A DNA stretch of 64,000 nt from Dendrobium chrysotoxum (lineage: Eukaryota > Streptophyta > Magnoliopsida > Asparagales > Orchidaceae). The position numbers and the translations under genes are program-made. The notes under the pieces were generated by a model. That model saw nothing but the letters and a program-made list of their open reading frames with translations. It did no database searches and was not told where the DNA came from. This document shows, piece by piece, positions 26,208 through 36,039 of the stretch; the first letter of the stretch is position 1; each line of letters starts with the position of its first letter. The stretch covers positions 11,924,764 to 11,988,763 of the forward strand of contig CM034310.1 of NCBI GenBank assembly GCA_019925795.1, read 5' to 3'.

Positions 26208-26394
26208 TTATTTTTCCCTTCATTTTGTTGGAAGGTGTTATGCTATTTGGGTTTTTTGCTACTGGATTGGACCTCCTATTTTATTTTTTATTTTCCCATT
26301 TTCTTTCAAAATATCTGTGAGATGTTAATTTTCCATCATAGGGTTTATAATTTTTATTCATGTATCTTTTTTTGTTGTGTTTAGCTAAATGTAA

Positions 26395-26430
26395 GCTATG
26401 AATGTAACTGCCAATCAGAACATTCATAGC
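26395..26430 (+). other. Perfect stem-loop at the LINE 3' end
   Basis: GCTATGAATGT and ACATTCATAGC form an 11-bp perfect inverted repeat around a 14-nt loop, about 190 bp after the ORF2 stop. It could be a 3' RNA structure recognised by the LINE RT. That role is inferred from position only. Confidence 0.5.
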
Positions 26431-26444
26431 ATAATTTTGTGGGA

Positions 26445-27787
26445 AAGGTGATGGCTGCAGAACTTCTCCTTTTTCTTCCTCCTAGAGAAGGCAGAGAACC
26501 TCGAGGTCGTTGACCTTGTAGCCTCTCTCCCTAGAGAGATTCCACAAGACTCACTAAGGCCATAGAAGGATTAAGCATGAAGCTAGCTCAGAGCAACCGA
26601 GTGATCTCCTCACACTCCTTCTCTCTCATGCTCAAACTCACCTTCTCCTTCCTCTGACAACCCCTAGATCTCTTCAAAAGCTCCCTCTCAAGAGTTCCTT
26701 TAGTTATCACGTTCCTCTTCTTCACAACAACAACTACTATGAATAATAAAAACTTCTTTTTAAATTAGGCTTGAAAAAACCCTAATAATTTAATTTAGAT
26801 GATATTGTTCATATAGTACGATCCAATATCATACAATATGATCAGTTCAAAATTAGCTCCATTCAGTACGAAGGCAGATGAATAGTTAACAAATTTTAAG
26901 CATATCATATAGTACGATCAAGAGATCATCCTGGATGATAGTTTTTTTTTCCACTATTCATACGAGATAACTTATGGGATGACAAACATCATCTTTGTAG
27001 ATCATCTCACACTGTACACTTCATACAGTATGATTAGTTCAATTCAGATCATCATCCTATATGATAGAAATATCATCCAGGATGTATAAAAAATTTTGGT
27101 TTTGTCTGGTACGATCTATGGGATGACAAAATTCATCTCTGTTGTTCATACAGTACGATTAATATCGTACAGTATGAATGATAGTAATTAAGAAATCATG
27201 ATTTAATTGCCTAATTATGTGGGAGAATTTTGGTAAGATTTCAAATCATCGTACCGTATGATTTGGATAGTACAGTACGATTAGTTTAAAAGATGAAATT
27301 CAAAATCTTACCTAAATTATGCTGGCAGCTAGGGTTTTCAGATGGAAATAAATCATACATTATGATCATGATTATACAGTATGATTATTTCACAAACTAA
27401 TTATTCTGATTTAGCCATTAAGCCTGAGTTTTAATGATAGATCGTATATTACGATTAAAAATTATATAGTATAATTTTCTCAAAAAAATTTAATCTTAAA
27501 AAAACTCTCCCCGTTTGTGTGTGTGCATGGTCACCCCATTTGCATACACTCTTTTTTGGCCAACTCAAAAAGTAAAAAATAAAGAAAATACAAAATACAA
27601 ATTATTTTATATCTTATTCTACCCAGTCTTGAGTCTCCAGTAGTCTTGAGCGGTGTGTATCTTACCTGAAATGTTAGTGCTCACAGAGAAAAAATAACAT
27701 CTATAATTTTCAAGAAAGAACGTAGTAATCCAATTCATATTATTTGTCATCATCAAAATCAGAGACTAGGGATCCTGGATTGCAACA
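26445..27787 (-). mobile_element. 3' LTR of element 2 (Sirevirus-like copia), outer end truncated
   Basis: On the minus strand the LTR starts TGTTGCAATCCAGGATCC just after a polypurine tract and continues GATTTTGATGATGACAAAT, the usual style of Sirevirus LTR starts. A cluster of TCRTAC-W-GTAYGA-type palindromes fills 26812-27478. It is followed on the minus strand by a leader-like GA-rich portion (26450-26750). The terminal CA end and the region matching GACCGAACCATTATAAAT seen in element 1 are missing, so the LINE or a deletion removed the end near 26445. The gene body of element 2 continues at 27788-28322 and 38937-41570. Confidence 0.75.
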
Positions 27788-27802
27788 ATCTCCCCCTTTT
27801 TG
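27788..27802 (-). other. Polypurine tract of element 2
   Basis: The minus strand reads CATCATCAAAAAGGGGGAGAT immediately before the LTR start TGTTGCAATC. This is the primer for plus-strand DNA synthesis. A second purine tract (AAAAGGGGGAGAAG) lies upstream at 28047-28060. Confidence 0.85.
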
Positions 27803-28046
27803 ATGATGTCACATAATGTTATCTGATATGCAAGATAAATATTATTTCTTCCTTAGCTCCCCCTCACTAGATGATGGATTTTAAAAGATGGGAGGATTTA
27901 CAAAAATATATATATATTTTAAACAACACAAATAAAATATAACGAGATTAAAAAAAATAACACAACATAACAAAAGCACACGCAGCTTGAAAAGTATCAT
28001 AGCACACAAATAAACGGGAATATAGAACTTTATAAGAACATAACAT

Positions 28047-28060
28047 AGAACTTCTCCCCC
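28047..28060 (-). other. Secondary polypurine tract of element 2
   Basis: The minus strand reads GTTAAAAGGGGGAGAAG about 260 bp upstream of the main PPT. As I recall, multiplied PPTs near the 3' LTR are a described Sirevirus feature. The same arrangement occurs in the gag-only element (55603 and 58789). Confidence 0.6.
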
Positions 28061-28139
28061 TTTTAACATCAACAAAAAGAGGAGTATACACAAAATAGGG
28101 TATAAGAAAAAGAAATACACGACATACAAGTAAAAGCAA

Positions 28140-28322
28140 CTAGTAGTCAAGATCTTGATCAGGTGGTGGTGGTGGTGGTTGAAAATATTGATGGATGGAC
28201 ATAAATTAATGATCAATTAAGGTGAATCATTCGCTAAACCATCACATATCATCTTCAAGTTCAGTGTTGTGGTTGAATGTGGTAGTCCAGTTGAGTTTCC
28301 AGTCGATCAAGCCGTTGAATTA
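28140..28322 (-). pseudogene. Element 2 third ORF, C-terminal part (split by element 1)
   Basis: Joined logically to 38937-39851, the minus strand continues the third ORF of element 2 with QRLDRLETQLDYHIQPQH, a short heptad-like tail. Element 1 has a similar tail at the same place (FDHLDQRFDHMEEHF, near 31170-31215). The match of tails on both sides of 28322/38937 is direct evidence that element 1 inserted inside this ORF. A downstream run of Pro codons near 28165-28185 follows in another frame. Confidence 0.65.
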
Positions 28323-29841
28323 TGAAAGTGCGAATAGGTTATTAGACCTATTGCTTACGTCCATAGGCTAACCAAGAGGGGGTGAATTGGTTCTTTTAAA
28401 AAAAATCTCTTGGAATTTTGTCAGATTTAAAAACTAACTTTGAGCAAATCGTACTGCATGATACCTCTTTGTACAGTATGAAAAGTTATGAATTGTTCGT
28501 ACTTTTCAACCACAAAAATTCAACAACAGAAAAATAAAGTACTTAAAAATAATAATACGAGAAAATAAGGAGTAAGAATAGAGAACACCATAATTTATAA
28601 TGGTTCGGTCAAACATGACCTACATCCACTCCCTAGACACTCCTACTCTAGGTATTGCACTATACTCAAGTGACTCTCCTTTTGCCCCCACAGCAAGGTG
28701 GAGAAGCCTTTACAAACTCTCCTTCACCAACCCGATGCGGCAGAGAATCGTCTTCATTTTTCACCCTCCCGGTGAAGGTAGAGAACCCCACATCCTTTCT
28801 CACCCTCTTGGTGATGGCAGAGTACCACGTCCTTTCTCACCCTCTAGGTGACGGTAGAGAATCGAAAACCTCTCCCTTTCACTCTCAAGAAGAATTTTCG
28901 CAAAAGGATTTTTCACAAGTCAGTTTTTAGGATCCTTAAGCACTAAGGACAAGAAAAACCGTCCAAAAATTGAATATTTCAAGTTTTACGCATACCGATC
29001 GTCCTATATGACCGTATATCATACTGTATGAATAGTTTAAATTACTGAATGATTCGTCCAGTACGATCCAGTATGAACATCAAACTGAGCCGTTCGTACC
29101 AACCAACCTTCTGTATGAAATCTATTTCATATTGTATGAATAGTTCAAAGAATTGAATGATTCATCCCGTACAATCCAGTACGAACCTAAATTGAGCCGT
29201 TCGTACCGACAATTTGTCCCGAGGAACAAGTCCTATGAACACAAAGGGAGCTGTTCGTACGAACGGTTTATCCCGTACAAACAAGTCGTACGAACCCAAA
29301 CCGAACCATTCGTACCAACAATTCGTCCCGTACGAACAAGTCATACGAACACAAATCGAGCCGTTCATCCCTCAAAACCTTCTATATGAAGTGAACTTCG
29401 TACAGTATGAACAGTACTTAGAAAAATAATTTTAGCTAGGCTGCTTCATTGCGGAGGATATTAAACACAGATCGTCCTATATGATTAGATATCATACTGA
29501 ACGATCAATTTTAAAAAAAAAAAAGCTTTCACTCCCCTAGTGTGTGTGTGCACTATTATCAAACTTATAATCACACTCTCTCAGACTCAAGAAAAGTAAA
29601 AAATATAGACTTCACTTATAATAAACACTAACAAATTAACTTGAAGTCTTCAACAGTCTGGAGTGAGAATTTCCTGAAAAATATGTTAGTACACACAAAA
29701 TTGAAAATCCAATATTTGTTAGGAGAGTGAAGAAGAAAAAAAATAAAATAAACAATAAGCTTTTGTAATAATCAAAAATAACTTTTATCAAATTCACTTG
29801 AATTAACAGATTTGCACAAATCATAACATCAAATCATAACA
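28323..29841 (-). repeat. 3' LTR of element 1
   Basis: This 1519-bp copy has termini TGTTATGATTTG...TTCA on the minus strand. It carries 13-bp palindromes (about 28447-29500), a leader with 37-38-bp tandem units (28740-28870), and the block GACCGAACCATTATAAAT (28595-28615, minus). The copy at 37629-38936 is about 210 bp shorter because of an internal deletion carrying filler DNA. Open frames inside are not genes. Confidence 0.9.
28735..28870 (-). repeat. Tandem 37-38-bp hairpin units in the LTR leader
   Basis: At least three units of the type CTTTCTCACCCTCYNGGTGA followed by NGGCAGAGAACC occur in tandem. The same series is at 38040-38175 in the other LTR. Related units in opposite orientation lie in the gag-only LTRs (53750-53850, 56985-57050, 60165-60260). 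Each unit contains a CACC...GGTG inverted repeat. They lie downstream of the likely transcription start, hence in RNA. Confidence 0.7.
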
Positions 29842-29858
29842 ATCTTCCCTTTTTTTAT
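29842..29858 (-). other. Polypurine tract of element 1
   Basis: The minus strand reads CATAAAAAAAGGGAAGAT directly before the 3' LTR start TGTTATGATT. A second PPT-like tract (AAAAAAGGGGAGATG) lies at about 30071-30085, repeating the doubled-PPT design. Confidence 0.8.
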
Positions 29859-29859
29859 G

Positions 29860-31015
29860 ATGGCAAAATATTTATTATTTGAATAATCTCCCACTAAATG
29901 TAAGCTCCCCCTAAACAAATGATCATCTAAGCTCCCCCTAAACGGAAGCTCCCTCCTACCTAAAGAATAGCAATGACAAACAAGCACATACAATACAATT
30001 ACATACATATGCAAAGACACACATAATATACAAAGAAATGAAATAAGTCAAACAATACAACACAATAAACATCTCCCCTTTTTGACAACAACAAAAAGGA
30101 AAGACACTCAAAGGAGTTGGTGATTTAAATTATGTTAAAAGAAGATTAACGATAATATAAAAATCAAATGAAAAAAGTAATGACTCAAAATTGTTTAGTT
30201 CACAAACAACAAAAAAGAGGAGTGAAGTTGATCTATGGCAGTAATGTAATAGACAGATTAAGTAACCACAACAATTGCATAAATGATGAAATAAAATTAC
30301 CAAATTTTTATGTCAAATGTGAAGATCATTGATTAGTGAAATTTGAAAAAATGTTAAAGAAAAGAATACATGGCGACATTGCGCATCTTTTCGAATGAAA
30401 GGGCACATTTTGTGCACTTTGTCAATAATTGTGGTTCTTTATAAGTTTGGCGACATTGCACATCTTTCACTGTATGGCACACTTTGTGCATCTTTTTAAT
30501 TCTTTTTTTTTTGTTTTGACTAAATAAAATTCTTTACAACAACACTAGTATAATAATGAACACATTTATATAGAAAATAAGGGTAATATCAAGACATCAA
30601 ATATACAACAAGTTAGGCTAAGTAATACATGTCTAAAATAATATAAAGTAAGATCTTCTAATCTACACCAAATCATAATGAAATCTAAATATTTTGAGAA
30701 ATTAAATTATGCACATAAATTTCTATTGTAATCTAAATTCAATTAACATTTAAAAAAAATCAATCAACTACGTTCGAGTGTGAAAGATTAGAAAATTTTC
30801 AGTCATAGCCACAATCATAGAATAATATGCACAAAAACTGAACTTTTTGTATTCCACATGATGCTTACAAACATCTTATAAAGCAAGCTTTTACATTCAT
30901 AGCAATTAAGGAAAAAATATAGCTTACTAAACCAACTAACATGCATACACAACAATAAGAACAAGAATTACAACAATCAAAGCTTCATAGACCAAGCCAA
31001 ATAACCAGAAGGATA
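29860..31015. other. Non-coding 3' region of element 1
   Basis: AT-rich sequence between the third ORF and the 3' LTR. It contains a secondary PPT-like tract near 30071-30085 and two near-copies of a segment with GGCGACATTGCRCATCTTT (30371 and 30450, about 80 bp apart, + strand). I see no supported gene. Confidence 0.5.
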
Positions 31016-31019
31016 TCTC

Positions 31020-32113
31020 TAATAGTCCGAATGACCCTGATCTAGAGGAGGTGGAGGAGCAGCAATTATAGAAAAATAACTATTGATTGTCGCAATTTAG
31101 TGTTCACTGACTCGAACTAATCTCGAATCCACACCCTATCCTCATTATATATATCATTCTACCTCTTGAAATGTTCTTCCATATGATCAAATCTTTGATC
31201 AAGATGATCAAATCACTGGACCATATCTTGATAAAAGTGTTGATTAGGTCCAGGTGTAGGTGCAGGAGCAAATGCAGGAGCAGGTTCGTCCTCAGAACTA
31301 TCTTCATTTCCATCTCTCCCAAAAAGTGCCCGAAAAGAAGCATCAGTAAAATAGAGTGGTAGTTCATAAGGTCCATCAGGGTGGACCAAATTGTACTTCT
31401 TTTTAAGAATGAAGCAAATCAAATGACCTAGGGCAATGTTCTTTTTTCCTTTTACCCTAGGCTAGCCAATATCGGAGAGAGTATAAATATAGTCCAAGAT
31501 TAATTGGGCTTCATCAATGGGTTGGCCAAACATAATCAAATAGGTGACAGTCGAAAGAAGAGGGGTAATGCTCACTCGATCTCCGGCTTTGGGAATGATG
31601 GAGCTCTTAAGAACATGTTATATAATTCTAGCATTTTGGTTTAGAGTGTCAACTCTAGGATAGTGAGTTGGTTTGCTTATACCCCTAAGAACTTGATTGA
31701 CTTCGGACCAATCATAGTCCGATTTAAAGGTAAGAGTATACGCCCGAATACCCATATTATCAGATGGAAAAATGAACCGAGGTCCTCCATAGTTATTTCA
31801 ACCCTTTATTTTAGAACGTACGAAGTGATCCTGGAATGGTTCTGATTAAATTTCATGTTGACTAAAAAACATGGAAAAGGTCTTTGTTGTAGGTATAGAT
31901 CAAGGTGAGAAAGAATGAAAATTGAGTCGAGTCAAAAAGTGGCATTACTGCAAAGTAAATTTTCTCTTGCAGTAGGATACGATATGGGGTAATTTTTGAA
32001 GCAGCAAAGTTATAGTATACTTCTTTATTCTGAGCACTTAAGAAATTGTCGTTCCAATCCTGCCTAGACGATGAACCCCTAGATTATCATACTCTCTTCC
32101 CGCTTCCTGACAT
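31020..32113 (-). pseudogene. Element 1 third ORF (PF20167-like plant transposon protein)
   Basis: From the ATG at 32111-32113 the minus strand reads MSGSGKRVW, a stop, SSSRQDWNDNFLSAQNK, then continues over several frames: a degraded middle with SIIPKAG, SITPLLSTVTYLIM and DEAQLILDYIYTLSDIG, then LGHLICFILKKKYNLVHP, a Pro/Ala/Glu-rich stretch (EDEPAPAFAPAPTPGPNQHF) and a heptad-like tail. The same order occurs in element 2 (38937-39851), so this is a genuine conserved gene and not chance. The middle resembles the 'putative plant transposon protein' domain (PF20167) from memory. The position after RNase H equals that of the env-like ORF of Sireviruses, but I see no signal peptide or membrane segment. 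Function is unknown. Stops and frameshifts disable this copy. Confidence 0.65.
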
Positions 32114-32173
32114 CTCTACTTAATGCTTAGAAGGGTTTAAAATTGGAAGTAAAATGAACAAAAATGACCCTCC

Positions 32174-32181
32174 TTTATATA
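32174..32181 (-). promoter_or_regulatory. TATA box upstream of the element 1 third ORF
   Basis: The minus strand reads CTATATAAAGGAGG about 61 bp before the ATG at 32113 and directly downstream of a palindrome array (32193-32585). The spacing suits a TATA box with a short leader. Promoter activity is inferred. Confidence 0.5.
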
Positions 32182-32192
32182 GAAAAATGATC

Positions 32193-32585
32193 AATTGTAC
32201 TGTACGAAGAAAATTTCATACAGGACGAACTGAACTTCGTCCGGGATGAAGTACATTTCGTACAGGACGAATAAAAATTGTCAAAAATGAAATGGCTTTT
32301 CGTAAACTGCTCGTCCCGAGGCATCCTTTTGTACAGGCTTTTTGACTTCTTGATCGTACAGACGATTACGTGTTCGTTCAGGATGATCAGAATATTAAGG
32401 ATTATTTAGGTGACGGTTATGTTTATCCTTATCCGAATTGATACATGGATCATATAGACGAATGATGTGTTTGTATGTATGATTACCAATAATAACTGAT
32501 ACTAACGTGAACCCACCCTATTCATATAGATGAATCTATTTATATCGTACAATATGATGAGGTCATCATATAGTATGAACAGACA
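32193..32585 (-). promoter_or_regulatory. Internal array of LTR-type palindromes (element 1)
   Basis: Between the pol stop (32759-32761) and the third ORF lie repeated full and half palindromes such as TACTGTACGA, TCATACAGGACGA, TTCGTCCGGGATGAA, TTCGTACAGGACGA, ATCGTACAGACGAT and TCATATAGTATGA. They are the same 13-bp class (TCRTMC-W-GKAYGA) that fills the LTRs. The same arrangement is present in element 2 (39983-40378). Confidence 0.7.
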
Positions 32586-32758
32586 AAGAAAATATAGTTT
32601 CATCAAGTCAACTCTATAGTTTTTCAACAGTAAAATAAAGAACAACACAAGAATTTTTTTTTTTTCAAAGAAAACATAAATAATAATCATAAGAATACAA
32701 TAAACTAGAAATTAATAAACTCACAATCACATACAAAATAAATTTGTAGAATTTTTAA

Positions 32759-34380
32759 TCATGCTTTAAGATCAATCACACCTAGCCTTGTCCTTAATAT
32801 GCTAAAAGTGTCAAAAGCTAGGAGTTTTATGAAAATATCAGTAAGTTGATCTTTAGTAGTGACATGATGTAGTTCAATTACCCCTTTTGCTACATGATCT
32901 CTTATGAAATGATGCCTTATATCAATATTCTTTGTTCTAGAGTGTTGAATAGGATTCTTTGAGATGCATATGGCACTAGTGTTATCACAAAAGATTAGAA
33001 TTATACTAATAGAAAATTCTAAGTCAACCAATTATTATTTCAACCAAAGCACTTGTCCAACACAACTCCCTAAGGTAGTATATTCTTCTTCAACTGTAGA
33101 AAGTGCTACTAAATTTTATTTCCTACTGGACCAAGATACTAAAGAATTTCTAATGAATTGACAAGTCCTAGAAGTACTCTTTCGATCAACCCTACAGCCA
33201 GCAAAATTAGAATTTGAGTATCTAATTATTTCAAAAGAAGAACTATTCTTAGGATACCAAATTCCTAAATTTTGAAGTCTCAAAAGATATCTCAATATAT
33301 TTTTACTGCTATCAAATGTGATTCCTTTAGATTAGATTGAAATCTTGCACATAAGCAAATACTAAACATAATGTCTGTTCAGCTAGCAGTCAAGTAAATT
33401 AATGATCCAATTATTCCTCTAAACTTCTTTTGATCAATAGATTTTCCCTTAGGAACCTTATTTAATAGTATCGAGGAACTCATGGGTGTAGTTACTTGTT
33501 TAGTATTATCCATTTTATACTTTTTGAGGATATCCTTAACATACTTAGACTGACTAAGAAAAGTTCCTTCCTCATTTTGCTTTATGCTAAAACCAAGAAA
33601 ATAACTCAAGTCACCCATCAAACTCATCTAGAATTTACTACTCATTATTTTTGAAAATTCATCACATAAAGATTTATCAGTTGATCCAAAAATAATGTCA
33701 TCCACATATATTTATACAATGAGTATTTCATCATCTACTCTTTTCAAAAATAGAGTGGTATTAATACTTCCCTTAACAAATGATCCATTTAATAGAAAAG
33801 TGCTTAACCTCTCATTCTAAGCTCTAGGTGTCTGTTTTAGTCCACACAATGCCTTTTTCAATTTAAAAACATGATTATGGAATTTAGAATTTTCAAAACC
33901 TGGAGGTTGCTCAACATAAACATCCTCTTCTATCACCCCATTCAAAAAGGCACTTTCAACATCCATTTGATACAATTTAAAGTCTTTAAAATAGGTAAAG
34001 GCTAACAAAACTCTAATTGCTTCAAGTCTTGCTACAGGAGAAAATGCCTCCTCAAAATTAATCCCCTCTATTTGATTAAACCCCTTAGCTACCAATCTAG
34101 CCTTATTCCTAATCACAACTCCTGAATCATTCATTTTGTTTTTGAACACCCACTTAGTACTAACTACACTTTGATCTTTTGGCCTTTCAATTAGTTCCCA
34201 AATATTATTTCTTTTAAATTAATTCAATTCTTCTTGCATAGCCAATATCCAAAATTCATCCAAAAGTGCTTGATCTCTATTAGTGGGTTCAATCATTGAA
34301 ATAAATGTAGAATGATTGACTTCTTTCCTCAAACCATGCCTAGTCCTAACTCCTTCACTTGGGTCTCCTAAAATCAACTC
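32759..34380 (-). pseudogene. Element 1 reverse transcriptase and RNase H
   Basis: This is the copia RT/RNase H part of pol, which copies the element RNA into DNA inside virus-like particles. Visible in order are [12 protein letters not shown] and [15 protein letters not shown] (near 34080-34150), [29 protein letters not shown], the intact catalytic IYVDDIIFGS (near 33690-33720), MGDLSYFLGFSIKQ, SQSKYVKDILKKYKM, IDQKKFRGIIGSLIYLTAS, then RNase H with SNSNFAGCRVDRKS (the usual Asp pair changed to Asn), LVALSTVEEEY, and FCDNTSAICISKNP to the end GVIDLKA at 32759. There are at least eight internal stops. Length and order fit a full copia pol end. Confidence 0.92.
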
Positions 34381-34559
34381 TTTAGGATGACTTCTAATAA
34401 ATTTCCATTTTTAGGCAATTGATTTTCTTCTTTATTTTCAACCCTTTCTTCAACTTTTTCATTTTCAAGTTTTTGGGTTAATTCCTCGATCTCATCTTCA
34501 TCCAACTTAGACCCTTCTCTATTATTAGATTCATCAAAAACAATATGAGTGGTCTCCTC

Positions 34560-35800
34560 AACTACCAATGTTCTTTTATTAAAAACTCTATAGGATTTTC
34601 CAACACTTGAATATCCTAGAAAAATTCATTCATCAGCTTTTTGATCAAATTTTCCTAAGAGAGTTTTGTCATTATTATGAATGAACACAGTACATCTAAA
34701 AATATATAGATGTGAGAGGTTGGGACTTCTACCTTTAAGAAGTTCATATGGTGCCTTATATAATTTAGATCTAATGTACACCCTATTCAACACATAGTAC
34801 GCTGTGCTAACTGCTTCAGCCCAAAAATATTTTGGAAGTGAATATTCTGCCAACATGGCTCTAGCAGTTTCAATTAATGTTCTATTCATTCTCACCACTA
34901 CTCCATTCTGTTGGGGTGCCCTAGAAGCTAAGAAATTATGTCCTATTCCTTAAGATTTGTAAAAATCATCAAACAATTTATTTTCAAATTCTCCCCCATG
35001 ATCAGTTTGGATATATACAATTTCAAAACCTAATTTTCTCTGAATCTAAGTGGAAAAATCTCTAAACTCCTCAAATGATTCACTCTTATGATTCAAAAAT
35101 CTAATCTAAGTGGATCTAGAATAGTCATTCATAATTACATACCCAAATCTTTTTCCTCCTAAACTTAAGGTACTAACAGGTCTAAAAAGATCCATGTGAA
35201 GAATTTTTAATGGCTTGCTAGTTCAAATTTCCTTGATTGAACTGAAATAGGATCTCACTTATTTTCCTAATTGACATGTATCCCACAAGTGGTCTTTTAT
35301 AAAATCCAATTTGGTTACACCTCTAACTAATTCTTTTTGGGTAATTTTCTTAAGAGTTCTCATACTAGCATGACAAAGCCTTCTATGCCATAACCATGAA
35401 TCATCAGATACAGTTTTCAAATAAAAAGTAGTAATAGATTTTACAGAATTCAAATCTAGCATGTAAATATTATTTACTCTATCACCATTCAACACAATAA
35501 GTCCATTTTGACTAATGATACAGCTAATAGGCAAAAATTTAATATAATAACCTTTATCGCACAGTTGACTTATGCTTAACAAATTATATTTTAACCCTTC
35601 AACTGACAGAATATTTTCAATCATAAAGTTTTTTAAATTTCCAATCATACTTATACCTAACACTTTCTTGGTGGTAAGATCTCTAAGTGTAACCTTGCCT
35701 CCATTCCTGGCTTCCAGCGATATGAATTGATTTGTATCTCCAGTCATATGCTTTGAGCAGCTGCTTTCTAAGTACTAAATGCTCTCACGAGGTCTTGTGT
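34560..35800 (-). pseudogene. Element 1 protease and integrase
   Basis: The minus strand carries the end of the aspartic protease and a copia integrase. The protease site normally read as YLDSGCSKHMTGD is YLESSCSKHMTGD here, so both Asp and Gly of the DSG triad are lost. The GAG_pre-integrase zinc region follows with LWHRRLCHASMRTL and a Cys near CQLGK (35250-35320). The integrase core has HMDLFRP (first Asp), TDHGGEFENK (second Asp) and APQQNGVVVRMNRTL, where the catalytic Glu position is Val. It continues through KYFWAEAVSTAYYVLNRV to the C-terminal GKSYRVFNKRT region near 34580. Several stops interrupt the core. Confidence 0.9.
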
Positions 35801-36039
35801 GAGAGCGACCCTACAAAAATATCAAATGTTAGACTTGGGAACCCAAACATGTTTGGGTTCACCTCTAGACAATTTTAAAATAGATGTATATGTGATATAT
35901 TATGTATTATGCATCTTAGGTCTCTACACTAAATGTGTTCTATGATGAATAGTACAAGTATGGGATATATATCCAATCATATCATAAGAAAAATACTATA
36001 CTCTAGGAAAAAGATTCACCAATTTATTTGTAGTATAAG

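Larger units (their letters stand above)
24990..26440 (+). mobile_element. LINE (non-LTR retrotransposon) 3' fragment
   Basis: This plus-strand fragment holds the last part of a plant LINE ORF2 (zinc-binding RT tail, then an RNase H domain) and a 3' UTR of roughly 230 bp. The endonuclease and RT domains are absent. The left end meets truncated copia sequence near 24985. The right end merges into copia LTR sequence near 26440 without an obvious long poly(A), so the exact boundary is uncertain. Confidence 0.8.

Noticed and set aside
27881..28216. 111-codon hydrophobic minus-strand frame, possibly a membrane protein
   Set aside because: It lies in the 3' non-coding part of element 2 with AT-rich, low-complexity composition (runs of His, Leu, Phe, Cys). 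There is no counterpart in element 1.
28600..29430. Open frames in the element 1 LTR (for example 29153-29389 and 28655-28930)
   Set aside because: They translate palindrome arrays and leader repeats, and are not kept in the second LTR.
31171..31362. Plus-strand frame rich in Arg/Cys/Ser
   Set aside because: Antisense to the better supported third ORF of element 1, whose homolog is conserved in element 2.
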